Below are positions 1 through 7,658 of a stretch of DNA of 63,288 nt, one piece after another (within the stretch, counting starts at the first letter, position 1; each line of letters opens with the position of its first letter). Source of the DNA: Desulfamplus sp. (lineage in GTDB: Bacteria; Desulfobacterota; Desulfobacteria; Desulfobacterales; Desulfobacteraceae); NCBI GenBank assembly GCA_015231615.1, contig JADGBE010000016.1:1-63288 (forward strand). Direction: 5' to 3'. The position numbers and the translations under genes are program-made. The notes beneath the pieces were generated by a model. The model saw nothing but the letters and a program-made list of their open reading frames with translations. It did no database searches and had not been told where the DNA came from.

Positions 1-49
1 GTTCTTTTGCCACTGCTTCAAGTTTTTTGGTATCCATGTGTATGTTCAT
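1..49 (-). CDS. 5' end of a gene running off the left edge
   Basis: An open frame starts with ATG at 49 (another in-frame ATG at 37, preceded by AAGG about 12 bases upstream) and stays open to the window edge, giving a Lys/Glu-rich N-terminus. It follows thyX on the same strand and would be the next gene of the leftward phage operon. Too little is visible to name it. Confidence 0.3.
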   Translation of the reverse strand, partial: MNIHMDTKKLEAVAKE

Positions 50-117
50 CCTTTTCATTTTAAGTTTTACTTTAACTTATAAAACTTATAGTTCTTTGAA
101 CATTTACACAATTTGAT

Positions 118-690
118 TTACAGGCTCACTTCTTTGAGTAATGGCAGACAAATCTCTTTAATTTGCGGGTGAGCTTTAGCACTACAACGTAAATCTAAAA
201 TATGACGTAACTCTCTCAAGTTGCACGAAATAATTATTTCAGTTTTCAAGCTGTTAGGTAAAACCGACCTTGCTTGTTCTGGTGTTGCCCCGTTCTTAAT
301 CATCAGCAGATATGTAGCTTCGGCATTAGCCATAGCTTGAACCCATAATTTATATTTGTCATTATACTCTTGCCAGAAACAAGGCTTGATGAATGTAATC
401 TCATTGCCATATTTATCTTGGCTGTAGTTGCAATATCTTGTTGATTCAACAGAAAAAGATGCAAGCCTATGGCGTGTAAGCTCTGCAAGCACACCTCTAT
501 CGGTAATAATTCTAACCGTTGTTGTGAGGTGTTCAATCACACTGAGATGTTGACTATCCATTATCTTTTTAACAAACTTCTCAGGCTCACCTTTTGGCTC
601 TGAACGATAGCACGTTCTGCCTGCTATCTCCAAGAGTTCTATAGAGTCAGGAAATGCAAGTATCTCAAATGACGGTTCAATGATTTTCAT
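118..690 (-). CDS. thyX: FAD-dependent thymidylate synthase ThyX
   Basis: The 190-residue product makes dTMP from dUMP using methylenetetrahydrofolate and FAD/NADPH. The family signature RHR-x7-S is present as RHRLASFSVES about residues 75-85, and the C-terminal region with ELRHIL and DLRCSAKAHPQI fits ThyX. I start it at the ATG at 690 because AGGAGG lies just upstream; an in-frame TTG at 699 would add three residues. It overlaps the preceding small gene by 14 bases and is the last complete gene of the leftward phage operon. A phage-borne ThyX is known in several phage groups and supplies dTMP for replication. Confidence 0.95.
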   Translation of the reverse strand: MKIIEPSFEILAFPDSIELLEIAGRTCYRSEPKGEPEKFVKKIMDSQHLSVIEHLTTTVRIITDRGVLAELTRHRLASFSVESTRYCNYSQDKYGNEITFIKPCFWQEYNDKYKLWVQAMANAEATYLLMIKNGATPEQARSVLPNSLKTEIIISCNLRELRHILDLRCSAKAHPQIKEICLPLLKEVSL

Positions 691-859
691 TCTCTTCAAC
701 CTCCTTTACTATTATTTTATATCCGTGTTTTGTAAGCCAATGGTGGAACTGTTTTGCAGTGCAAGAGCATAGCAGTCTATCGCAACTTTTCTTTTGTGCG
801 TCCCACTCTTCACATGCTGCTTTACAAAAATCATAACTTTTATATTCTTGTAGTTTCAT
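677..859 (-). CDS. small cysteine-containing phage protein, unknown
   Basis: 60 residues with four cysteines (DFCKAACEEWDAQKKSC and LLCSC), which may bind a metal. It overlaps thyX by 14 bases and the upstream small frame by 20, the tight packing seen along the whole operon. I do not recognise a family. Confidence 0.6.
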   Translation of the reverse strand: MKLQEYKSYDFCKAACEEWDAQKKSCDRLLCSCTAKQFHHWLTKHGYKIIVKEVEENENH

Positions 860-1019
860 CTATATAATCCTTCATCATCTTTAAAAGCATTTTCTGTTTA
901 GTAGCCATCAGCTTGTCGTAGTGCTTAATAGCTCTATTTATCTCACGTTTTTTATTAGCTCTTACAGTAGTAGCAATATCTGCAAGAGCTTTTTCAATAT
1001 GTGATTGTAGTGTTTTGAT
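840..1019 (-). CDS. possible small Lys-rich protein, start uncertain
   Basis: An open frame fills the gap between the MazG-like gene and the small Cys protein and looks coding (helical, Lys/Ile rich, ending MMKDYIDETTRI). It has no ATG, GTG or TTG near its 5' end. A strong AGGAGG sits a few bases before an ATC codon at 1019, so either a non-canonical start is used or translation begins at the internal ATG at 908, giving only 22 residues. It overlaps its neighbours on both sides. Confidence 0.4.
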   Translation of the reverse strand: MKTLQSHIEKALADIATTVRANKKREINRAIKHYDKLMATKQKMLLKMMKDYIDETTRI

Positions 1020-1327
1020 TACATCCTCCTACCACGTTTCAGTTTAGAAAGATTTTCGTCGAATCCCCCCGCAAGCATCATAGCAGTCAAAGCCACATCA
1101 ACTAACTCTGATTGCAGGTGTTTAATAGCGTCTTGCGTGCGTTTTTCTTCAAGATAGCATCGAGCCATAGCGACCTTAGCTTCTGCTATCTCTTCCATCA
1201 GGTGTTGGTATCTTTGGGCGTGTGTTTGCTCTTCCCAAGGTTGATAGCCTTTTTTATCTTTAACCAGCAACGTCTCCTCCATTTTATCAGCAGCCCAGCT
1301 TGTAAATAAGCGTAGTTTCATTGTCAT
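1019..1327 (-). CDS. MazG-like all-alpha NTP pyrophosphohydrolase
   Basis: 102 residues. The central helices contain EEIAEAKVAMA (about 45-55) and ELVDVALTAMMLAGG (about 74-88), the E-x2-E and E-x2-D pattern that binds Mg2+ in all-alpha NTP pyrophosphatases of the MazG/dUTPase type. Phages use such enzymes to hydrolyse unwanted nucleotides or alarmones. The start overlaps the stop of the DUF3310 gene (ATGA), suggesting translational coupling. Substrate cannot be read from sequence. Confidence 0.7.
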   Translation of the reverse strand: MTMKLRLFTSWAADKMEETLLVKDKKGYQPWEEQTHAQRYQHLMEEIAEAKVAMARCYLEEKRTQDAIKHLQSELVDVALTAMMLAGGFDENLSKLKRGRRM

Positions 1328-1602
1328 ACGTTTTTATTCTCCCTTCTTTCTATCTCTCTGTTGATATACCACGCTGCTTTGCGTAAATCTTCAATGCCGT
1401 TTTTCAAATCAGAACGCCAAAGATACTTAATAGCATTGCCAATATTAAACATCATGTGTTCAGTAATCATAATGCATTCAATGCCAGATGGATGAGACGT
1501 GTAATGTGGTGGATGACTAACCATATCTTCATAGTCCTCCACACCGTGTAGTAGTTCGTCAACATGGTCTTGTGAAATAATCCCAGCTTCGTGTTTTTTC
1601 AT
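1324..1602 (-). CDS. DUF3310 family phage protein
   Basis: 92 residues. The segment from HPPHYTSHPSGIECI to GNAIKYLWRSDLKNG and DLRKAAWYINREIE matches DUF3310, the domain shared with phage T7 Gp1.7, reported as a nucleotide kinase. Its position among thyX, MazG-like and replication genes fits a nucleotide metabolism role. The start is preceded by AAAGGATTTTAAAAAAAAT, a ribosome-site layout that recurs in this element. Confidence 0.8.
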   Translation of the reverse strand: MKKHEAGIISQDHVDELLHGVEDYEDMVSHPPHYTSHPSGIECIMITEHMMFNIGNAIKYLWRSDLKNGIEDLRKAAWYINREIERRENKNV

Positions 1603-1633
1603 ATTTTTTTTAAAATCCTTTCTATTTTGCGTT

Positions 1634-1867
1634 TTAAGCCATGTTTACATTGTGGTCTATAGGTAAGTATAGGCTTGTCTCTGAAATGCTATCCTTGACT
1701 ATCTCAGACTCTTTAAAAATGCTTTTAGTGCATTGAGTTCTACCTGATAAGAAGTGGTGCGTTGAAAACTTACAAGGATGACCACTATTCAACCAAACAT
1801 CATTTTTTCTTGCTAATGAGTCATTACATAACCAGTATTTATTAGCACTATAATTACATTCTTTCAT
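1634..1867 (-). CDS. phage protein of unknown function
   Basis: 77 residues with four cysteines and several His. No family recognised. It begins inside the end of the RusA-like gene (14-base overlap) with GGAGATAAGAAAAT directly before the ATG, which supports expression. Confidence 0.5.
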   Translation of the reverse strand: MKECNYSANKYWLCNDSLARKNDVWLNSGHPCKFSTHHFLSGRTQCTKSIFKESEIVKDSISETSLYLPIDHNVNMA

Positions 1868-2255
1868 ATTTTCTTATCTCCAGCTTTGCATGTGGATTCT
1901 GTTTATCAACTCCACCGTCAATAAACTCCACACCTGCAATGTATTTAGTATTGTCATCAGGGAGTAACCGCATCTGCACTAAGGCATCACATACAAACTT
2001 ATCAAGAACACTGCCTATGTTCATCAAATCAACTGCCCTGTGTGTTTTGCGATAAATTGTGTAAACAAACTTTAACGGGAAATCCTGAATCAACCCGCAA
2101 CCCACTAACTCATTTCTCATTATATCTGTCAGTGCATGTTTAGCTTTGTTATTTACTTGATAATGCAGATTGCGATAAACATTGAGATTCAACGCAATCT
2201 GCTTATTCTTAGATACACGCACTGATAACGGTATGTTATCAATTATCAGCATCAA
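1854..2255 (-). CDS. rusA: RusA-like crossover junction endodeoxyribonuclease
   Basis: 133 residues. The layout AVDLMNIGSVLDKFVCDAL (about 74-92) followed by LLPDDNTKYI (about 97-106) places the acidic residues as in RusA, a Mg2+-dependent Holliday junction resolvase that phages use to process recombination and replication intermediates. It overlaps ssb by 4 bases, so the two are likely made together. The symbol is by family, not by orthology. Confidence 0.75.
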   Translation of the reverse strand: MMLIIDNIPLSVRVSKNKQIALNLNVYRNLHYQVNNKAKHALTDIMRNELVGCGLIQDFPLKFVYTIYRKTHRAVDLMNIGSVLDKFVCDALVQMRLLPDDNTKYIAGVEFIDGGVDKQNPHAKLEIRKYERM

Positions 2256-2740
2256 AAAGGTATGCTCCCATCATCATAGGCAAATTGACTTTGTTGCTGC
2301 GGCTGTTGTCTCTGCTGTGATTGTGGGGTTGGATTATATCCTTGATTCTGCTGCTGGGGATTATATCCACCTTGCTGTTTCTCTTGACTCTGACCTTGAC
2401 CACCTGAACCACTATCTCCAAGAAACTGCACAACATCAGCCATTATTTTAGTTGCATAATGAGTCTGACCATCTTTTTCATAAGAACTTGTCTGGAGTTT
2501 GCCCTCCACATAGACTTGTTTACCCTTTACAAGATACTTTCCGCAATTCTCAGCCAGCTTATTAAAGCAAATAACCCTATGCCATTCTGTCTTTTCCTGC
2601 TTTTGCCCTGATTGCTTATCAGTCCACTCTTCACTTGTTGCTACTGAAAAATTACATACTGCTGTTCCAGACTGTGCATATTTCACTTCTGGATTCTGAC
2701 CTAAACGCCCTATGAGTAACATTTTATTAATTCCTGCCAT
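2252..2740 (-). CDS. ssb: single-stranded DNA-binding protein SSB
   Basis: About 162 residues starting MAGINKMLLIGRLGQNPE. An N-terminal OB fold (about 1-105) includes WHRVICFNKLAENCGKYL and VYVEGKLQTSSY. A Gln/Gly-rich linker follows and the C-terminus is DDGSIPF, the acidic tip that binds replication and repair partners. An upstream in-frame start at 2782 would add residues unlike SSB. It overlaps the RusA-like gene by 4 bases and the small Cys gene upstream by 14. A phage copy probably serves the loader and RecT proteins nearby. Confidence 0.95.
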   Translation of the reverse strand: MAGINKMLLIGRLGQNPEVKYAQSGTAVCNFSVATSEEWTDKQSGQKQEKTEWHRVICFNKLAENCGKYLVKGKQVYVEGKLQTSSYEKDGQTHYATKIMADVVQFLGDSGSGGQGQSQEKQQGGYNPQQQNQGYNPTPQSQQRQQPQQQSQFAYDDGSIPF

Positions 2741-2918
2741 ACTGTCTAACCCTCTCTCTAATTTCCTCATTTGTAAAAGCACAATCTCCAGCTTTCACGT
2801 TGTTATAATTTAAGACTGGAAACCTTCCAGCCACACATTTTGATTCTTCTTTCTTTATTTGCTGATAGAGCGTGCAGAATTTACACAACCCTAATTTTTT
2901 AACTTCTTCTACTTTCAT
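2727..2918 (-). CDS. small cysteine-rich phage protein, unknown
   Basis: 63 residues with C-x2-C near residue 12 (LCKFC), then Cys 28 and Cys 46, consistent with a small zinc-binding protein. It starts by ATGA overlap with the helicase-loader gene and runs into ssb. No family recognised. Confidence 0.6.
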   Translation of the reverse strand: MKVEEVKKLGLCKFCTLYQQIKKEESKCVAGRFPVLNYNNVKAGDCAFTNEEIRERVRQYGRN

Positions 2919-3715
2919 ACTCTGTAGCTATGTCCCGATAAAGTTAGAGCAAATCCCCCGTTTTCTCTAAGTCTATCTATTGTCCGTGCATCTACATATC
3001 CATCAGCTACAGGGTCTTTAAGGTTTGATATGAGCAAAGTTGATTTCATTTCGTTATATCTACCGTCTATTACTTGATATAAAAGATTTCTCTCATCTTG
3101 AGTCCCTGCTTGAACTCCTATTTCATCAATCACTAAAAACTCTGGGTAAATAAATTCTCTAATCTGTCCTGCAAGAGTTAAATCTGGAGCATTGTAAGCA
3201 GCTCTAATTTCTTGTATCAATTTCCACGCTGTAATATATTTTGCTGAATGCCCACGATTAATAATTTCATTTACCATCATGCAGCCCATTAAAGTTTTTC
3301 CTGTCCCACAATCACCACACAATGACCCTGATACCCCTATTTGTAATCGCTCTTCTAAGACTTCTAAATATCTGTTGAGCCATTTTAGAGCTTTTGCAGT
3401 TGATTCATTATCTTTAACATCTGTAATCTTTCTGTCTTTATATCTTTTAGGGATTCCTGATTCATTTTTGTATCTTATAACTTTTTGTTGACGGTCATAT
3501 TCTGCTTCTTTTGCTCTTTGTTTTTCAACTTCATCATTCCGACACTTAGGGCAGCTTTGTGGATAAAGTTGGTCTTTATATCCCACAACGTGCGAGTCAT
3601 ATTCACCGTGTTTAATACAAGTTATCTTTTCAATCTTTTGCCCATTCTGGTTCTGGGCATTCCCAGACACTTGGGCGGGTATCGTTGCCTGTAAAAGTTG
3701 GTTTAAGGATTGCAT
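2915..3715 (-). CDS. DnaC/IstB-like helicase loader ATPase
   Basis: 266 residues. The N-terminal third has CIKHGEYDSH and CPKCRND, a likely zinc site. The AAA+ domain follows with Walker A GDCGTGKT (about 134-141), Walker B FLVIDEIG (about 193-200) and sensor motif LLISNL. This fits DnaC-type proteins that place the replicative helicase at a phage origin. The first 86 bases overlap the end of the replication-organizer gene; GGAG lies before the ATG at 3715. A host or phage DnaB would be the partner. Confidence 0.85.
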   Translation of the reverse strand: MQSLNQLLQATIPAQVSGNAQNQNGQKIEKITCIKHGEYDSHVVGYKDQLYPQSCPKCRNDEVEKQRAKEAEYDRQQKVIRYKNESGIPKRYKDRKITDVKDNESTAKALKWLNRYLEVLEERLQIGVSGSLCGDCGTGKTLMGCMMVNEIINRGHSAKYITAWKLIQEIRAAYNAPDLTLAGQIREFIYPEFLVIDEIGVQAGTQDERNLLYQVIDGRYNEMKSTLLISNLKDPVADGYVDARTIDRLRENGGFALTLSGHSYRV

Positions 3716-4472
3716 TATTTTTTACTCCGTTATTTTTGTTGTTATTTTTAAAGTATGTATGGTCAGGTGTGAGCCAATTTCTTTCCATTGCTTTATCAAT
3801 GCAAAAAATCAAATCCATTCCCATATTTAAGCAACCGTTTAAATCTTTAATCAAACCATCAACTGCTAAAGTTGTTTTATAAGGAGATTTTCTAATTGTT
3901 TTTCTGTAATCAAAAAAATCTAAAATTTTATTTTTAAAGACAGAGAGAGGGAGCGAAGCGACCTTTGATTCGAGATAGGCTTTCAACTCCGCATGAGTTG
4001 GATTTTCTTTTTTATTTATTTTTTCTTTATTCTTTTCATTCTTTTCATTCTTATCATTCTTTTCATTCTTGTTTGTGGTTAGTTGTTGGTTAGTTGTTGG
4101 TTCTTTGTTGGTTAGTGGCTGGTTACTTTGCTGGTTAGTTGTTGTGTTATCTTGCTGGTAAGTGTCCCAATTCATTATTGTAATAATGCTAAATTTGTTG
4201 GTCGGTTTGATGGTTATTTTTTTCTGTTTTTTTAAATTTTTTAAGCATGTCCTGACCTCTTGCGTGGTTAGGTTGGTTTCCTGCATGGCTTTATTTCTGC
4301 CAAAAATAAATTGCCCAGCTTGTAAAACAACCTCTTGATAACCTACCATTATTGTCTTTTCTTTATGAGATGCTTTAACGAGACACCATAACCAAAAGGA
4401 ACATAATTTGTGATTTTTGATAATGTCAGCGTCTTCTATTTTTCTCCAAATTTTTATATATCCTCTGTGCAT
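3630..4472 (-). CDS. phage replication organizer (O-like), HTH N-terminus
   Basis: About 280 residues starting MHRGYIKIWRKIEDAD, a typical start for phage replisome-organizer proteins, with GGAGACACC just before the ATG. A winged-helix region (about 50-105, RNKAMQETNLTTQEVRTCL) would bind origin DNA. A low-complexity linker of TTNQQ and NEKNDKN repeats (about 115-165) leads to a C-terminal part with HAELKAYLESK that may contact the loader. The gene ends inside the dnaC-like gene. Iteron-like repeats lie immediately upstream. Confidence 0.75.
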   Translation of the reverse strand: MHRGYIKIWRKIEDADIIKNHKLCSFWLWCLVKASHKEKTIMVGYQEVVLQAGQFIFGRNKAMQETNLTTQEVRTCLKNLKKQKKITIKPTNKFSIITIMNWDTYQQDNTTTNQQSNQPLTNKEPTTNQQLTTNKNEKNDKNEKNEKNKEKINKKENPTHAELKAYLESKVASLPLSVFKNKILDFFDYRKTIRKSPYKTTLAVDGLIKDLNGCLNMGMDLIFCIDKAMERNWLTPDHTYFKNNNKNNGVKNNAILKPTFTGNDTRPSVWECPEPEWAKD

Positions 4473-4504
4473 GGTGTCTCCATTTACACTAATTACTAAA
4501 ACAG

Positions 4505-4573
4505 GGTTATTGCATACATTAACTATGGTTATTGCATACATGATGTTTACATCGTGCTTACATCATGTATGCA
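4505..4573. repeat. iteron-like direct repeats and inverted repeat, possible origin or operator
   Basis: GGTTATTGCATACA occurs at 4505-4518 and 4527-4540, 22 bases apart. The second copy runs into a perfect 14-base inverted repeat, TGCATACATGATGT (4533-4546) and its complement (4560-4573), around a 13-base spacer. The block lies just upstream of the replication-organizer gene. Direct repeats at about two helical turns next to an O-like gene suggest binding sites for that protein, either as origin or as autoregulatory operator. Confidence 0.5.
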
Positions 4574-4583
4574 GAATGTTTGA

Positions 4584-5261
4584 TTAAACTACCCTCAAAT
4601 ATCTTGGTCTTGGTTTCGATACAGGATATGTAGTCTGCTTGTCAGGGTCATACATAAACTGTTTGCCATCATCATCTGTCATAAGGCGTAATGGCTTTAC
4701 TCCCTGCTGCTCCATAAACTCTTCAAGCATTCCCTTTTCACCGTTATATCTTCGCAAATCATCAACCACCCCAATCTTGTTGACGTTGTAGATACGGATA
4801 TATTTGTTTTGATAATCAAAAAACAATTCGCTCACATTTTCACCAATCGGATTATCAAGCCCTATCTTTTCCAACTCTTCCATTGTGGAAAAATAGTCTT
4901 TAAATTCCCATCGTTTACCGTCATATTTCTTTTCAATAGGAAAAACTGTCATCAACTCTCTTGGTGTAAGATGACCTGTGAAAAGGTCTATCATGGTCAT
5001 TGTGTTAAAAATATGCTTTAGCGTGTCCTCATCAGCTATTTGCCTGTCAAATCCACCTGCAAGAGCTTCTTTACGAAAAATTGGCAGACCTTTAATTCCA
5101 AAATAAACCAACTGCTTTACCAATTGTTTATCTATCTTGTTGGTCTTTTTTGTTGATTCCAAGAGTTGGTCTATCTTGCGAGTAAAAGCATTGTGATATA
5201 ACGGTGCAAGGTCTGGCTTTGGTGCTTGGGGTTGCGATTCAATAACTCTAAGTGCAGTCAT
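4584..5261 (-). CDS. phage protein of unknown function
   Basis: 225 residues, soluble, mixed charge, no motif recognised. The start overlaps the stop of the Rha/ANT gene as TAATG, preceded by GGAGGCAGCG, a junction repeated elsewhere in the element. Its place between the antirepressor and the replication genes suggests an early role, but nothing in the sequence defines it. Confidence 0.6.
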   Translation of the reverse strand: MTALRVIESQPQAPKPDLAPLYHNAFTRKIDQLLESTKKTNKIDKQLVKQLVYFGIKGLPIFRKEALAGGFDRQIADEDTLKHIFNTMTMIDLFTGHLTPRELMTVFPIEKKYDGKRWEFKDYFSTMEELEKIGLDNPIGENVSELFFDYQNKYIRIYNVNKIGVVDDLRRYNGEKGMLEEFMEQQGVKPLRLMTDDDGKQFMYDPDKQTTYPVSKPRPRYLRVV

Positions 5262-6337
5262 TACGCTGCCTCCTTTTTCCCAAGAAATTTGTTTACAAAA
5301 TAGACTTGACCTTTCCCTGTAATTTTTGGTGTTTTAGTTACTCTGATACTGCCATCAGGATTATTAATTGTAGTTTCTTTGATTATGATAAGTTCCAACT
5401 CCATACTTTTCTGAGTAGGCATATTCTTACTTGAACCGCCTTTCATCAGATAACCATTCTCTCTAAGCCAATCAAAAAGCCTATTTTGTCCAATATCGTA
5501 ACCGTTTTGTTTAATCAGCTTTGCAAGTTCACCAATCAAAATATCAGAATGAGAAGCTGATACGCTGTCAGCAAAAAGGACTTTGGGCTTATCAACTTCT
5601 ATCTTTTGACTAAGCTGTTTGACCTGACTCTCCGCTGCCAGTCTCTCCTCTTCTGCTTGTGTTGCAAGTTTCAGCAAGTCAAGCCTGCTTAAATTAGGGA
5701 CAGAGTGTTTTTCCAATTCATCAAGCCGTCTTACAATTGCAGCTCTCAATGGGATTGAATATCCAGAAACCAAAATCAAAACTTCATTTTTGGGGAGTTT
5801 GTAGCAGGGTTGTTCTCTGTTATAAGCGTCCAAATAGATGTGTCCAAATTTGGGCATATCTATTGTACCATATAATTCGTTAAGCATTGTTTCAGTATCA
5901 CGTCTTACATGTTTATGCTCTTTCCCTGTAAGCTCTGCAATTTCAACGGTTGTAAGTTCAACTTCTGATGTAACTCTGTTGATGTTAATAAGGTCTTTTG
6001 ACATAGTAGTATTTCCTTTTGGGATTATGTTATTTTCAATATTGAAATCGTTTTGTTGGATAGGTTTAGAATTATAAGGGTATCCCGTTTGAACAAATGC
6101 TTTGAGTTCAAGGGCTATTATTTCCATTGTTTTGTTGAATTGGTTTTCAGTGAAATTGATAGAGTTATCAGGATTGACAGGGAAGAGAATCCCCGCAGAG
6201 AAATCAACAAATCTGCTGTAAGTGTCTGAGCAGTTTTTGATTTTGATTCCTAAAACTGATACTGGATTCTTGAAAGTTGTTGTGTAAACTGAATCTTGGG
6301 GAATTGATGTGGCAGGTATAGCTGTAGTGTTGTTCAT
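5261..6337 (-). CDS. antirepressor: unknown N-domain, Rha domain, ANT C-domain
   Basis: 358 residues from the ATG at 6337, which has GGAGG six bases upstream. Residues 1-111 are unfamiliar. From about 112 (MSKDLININRV) the protein is a phage Rha-type regulator (TTVEIAELTGKEHKHVRRD, LILVSGYSIPLRAAIVRRLDEL). The last 120 residues resemble the KilAC/ANT antirepressor C-domain (GYDIGQNRLFDWLRENGYL). An internal in-frame ATG at 6004 with AAAAGGAAATACTACT upstream would give a 247-residue Rha-ANT form, recalling the two forms of the P1 antirepressor. The frame is open further upstream to 6655, but that stretch is the C4-like RNA leader. It is translationally coupled to the next gene. Confidence 0.8.
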   Translation of the reverse strand: MNNTTAIPATSIPQDSVYTTTFKNPVSVLGIKIKNCSDTYSRFVDFSAGILFPVNPDNSINFTENQFNKTMEIIALELKAFVQTGYPYNSKPIQQNDFNIENNIIPKGNTTMSKDLININRVTSEVELTTVEIAELTGKEHKHVRRDTETMLNELYGTIDMPKFGHIYLDAYNREQPCYKLPKNEVLILVSGYSIPLRAAIVRRLDELEKHSVPNLSRLDLLKLATQAEEERLAAESQVKQLSQKIEVDKPKVLFADSVSASHSDILIGELAKLIKQNGYDIGQNRLFDWLRENGYLMKGGSSKNMPTQKSMELELIIIKETTINNPDGSIRVTKTPKITGKGQVYFVNKFLGKKEAA

Positions 6338-6402
6338 TACGAACCTCCGATTACTTAAAATTTGTTTTGGAAGTCCGCTCTTGTTGTCGTCAGAAAACAA
6401 AA

Positions 6403-6484
6403 ACGGCCTGTGAATTATTGAGTCTGACAACCCTCGGCAATCGGAACGAGGTGGGACGAACCCACTCAATAAAACACAAGCCGT
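6403..6484 (-). ncRNA. c4: C4-like antisense RNA upstream of the antirepressor
   Basis: On the minus strand an outer helix (ACGGC with GCCGT, then ATTGAGT with ACTCAAT) encloses two hairpins: GTGGG-TTCGT-CCCAC and CCTCG-N10-CGAGG. This two-hairpin layout ahead of an antirepressor gene matches phage P1/P7 C4 RNA and the wider C4 family. Loop bases 6446-6437 (TTCCGATTGC) pair over ten positions, two of them G-U, with 6354-6345 (GTAATCGGAG), which contains the antirepressor Shine-Dalgarno. Pairing would block translation of the antirepressor in the lysogen. Confidence 0.75.
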
Positions 6485-6623
6485 ATTTTTATCGGTAAGA
6501 TATGAATATGGAAGTGTCTTTACAGAAAAAAAATAGCAGTTGCTTTTGAGGCACTGCTTTTCTGTGCCGATTACCTGAAGAGCTGTCAGACTCTGACCAA
6601 CCTTTATCTGATTGGCTGAATCT

Positions 6624-6652
6624 AACATACTCAATGTCCATATCCGTGTCAA
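6624..6652 (-). promoter_or_regulatory. sigma70-type promoter for C4 RNA and antirepressor
   Basis: TTGACA at 6652-6647, 17-base spacer, TATGTT at 6629-6624 on the minus strand. Transcription would begin near 6617 and pass through the C4-like RNA into the antirepressor operon. Confidence 0.7.
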
Positions 6653-6710
6653 CATATTTTTAAATCCTTACAGAGATTGACTTTATACTAAAAGTTGGTA
6701 TATTTAATTA

Positions 6711-6989
6711 ATGAACTGGACTCTCACTATCACCAAAAAGGTGACAAAAATAATTCCTGAACTTCCAAAACCAGTAAGAATGCTTTTAAATACTCTTTTG
6801 GAGGATATTCAAAATAACGGTCCCGTTCGTGGTAACTGGGCAAATTACAGTAAACTTTCTCCCACCCGACACCATTGCCATATAAAAAAGGGGAATCCTA
6901 CATATGTGGCTGTGTGGGATGTAACAGATAAAAATATAAAACTTGTGGAGGTTATTTATGCTGGGACACACGAAAAAGCCCCCTATTGA
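6711..6989 (+). CDS. RelE/HigB-like toxin
   Basis: 92 residues. The C-terminal part (HHCHIKKGNPTYVAVW and EVIYAGTHEKAPY) matches the RelE/ParE-fold toxin family annotated as cytotoxic translational repressors, which cut mRNA on the ribosome. The following HTH gene starts within its last 32 bases, so the pair is one toxin-first operon, as in higBA. It is transcribed against the surrounding phage operons and probably stabilises the element or acts in phage exclusion. Confidence 0.8.
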   Translation: MNWTLTITKKVTKIIPELPKPVRMLLNTLLEDIQNNGPVRGNWANYSKLSPTRHHCHIKKGNPTYVAVWDVTDKNIKLVEVIYAGTHEKAPY

Positions 6990-7302
6990 GCTGAAGTTTT
7001 TTGGGCCTGCGGAGAATAAAGAAAAAGCCATCTCCGCATTACAATCACTTGGATTCCATGACACATCGGATTCAATACCTTGGAGAGAGGCTTTCAAGGA
7101 ATTTGAAGGCAATGAAGCAGGGACGTGTCTAACAGGTGCAAGATATAAAGAAGGTTTGACACAAGTAAAACTTTCTGAACTAACAGGAATCCCCCAGAGG
7201 CACATATCCGAAATGGAACGGGGCAAGCGTCCGATTGGCAAGAAAAATGCTAAGTTATTTGGCAGTGTTTTAAACATAAGTCACAAAGTATTCCTTTCAT
7301 AG
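6958..7302 (+). CDS. HTH (XRE) antitoxin of the RelE-like toxin
   Basis: About 114 residues from the ATG at 6958, which has GGAGG six bases upstream. Residues 58-112 form an XRE-type helix-turn-helix (LTQVKLSELTGIPQRHISEMERGKRP). The N-terminal half would bind and neutralise the toxin. Such antitoxins also repress their own operon. The start lies inside the toxin gene. Confidence 0.8.
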   Translation: MLGHTKKPPIELKFFGPAENKEKAISALQSLGFHDTSDSIPWREAFKEFEGNEAGTCLTGARYKEGLTQVKLSELTGIPQRHISEMERGKRPIGKKNAKLFGSVLNISHKVFLS

Positions 7303-7323
7303 AGATTTGGGAGGTAAAACGAT

Positions 7324-7650
7324 ATGCCAAAACTTAAACATGGAACTATCATTCCTACAGATGAAGAAGACCGCCTTATTAATGAGGGTATCGCTGCTGA
7401 CCCTGACACTTTTGAAATGACAGATGAGCAATTTGCCATGATGCGACCTGTAAGTGAAACGCATCCTGAAATTGTGCAGTGGTATAATCGCACCCGTGGC
7501 AAACAAAAAAGCCCTGTGAAAACACCTGTATTCATTCGGCTAAACCCGAGGGTAGTAGATTTTTTCAAGTCTAACGGTAAAGGTTGGCAATCTGAAATCA
7601 ATGACGTTCTCCAAAAATATGTTGATTCAAAGTGTTCACAGAGTTATTAA
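7324..7650 (+). CDS. BrnA-like antitoxin without an adjacent BrnT
   Basis: 108 residues. DEEDRLINEGIAADPDT and EQFAMMRPVSE followed by PVFIRLNPRVVDFFKSNG and KGWQSEINDVLQKYV match the BrnA family, whose C-terminal ribbon-helix-helix binds DNA and whose N-terminus covers the BrnT RNase toxin. GGGAGG precedes the ATG. No BrnT gene is adjacent, so it may act with the upstream RelE-type operon, be orphaned, or partner a distant toxin. Confidence 0.75.
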   Translation: MPKLKHGTIIPTDEEDRLINEGIAADPDTFEMTDEQFAMMRPVSETHPEIVQWYNRTRGKQKSPVKTPVFIRLNPRVVDFFKSNGKGWQSEINDVLQKYVDSKCSQSY

Positions 7651-7658
7651 GTCCTTGA

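Noticed and set aside
6338..6655. N-terminal extension of the antirepressor frame to 6655
   Set aside because: The stretch is the promoter leader and C4-like RNA; the strong ribosome site is at 6337 and the extension resembles no protein.
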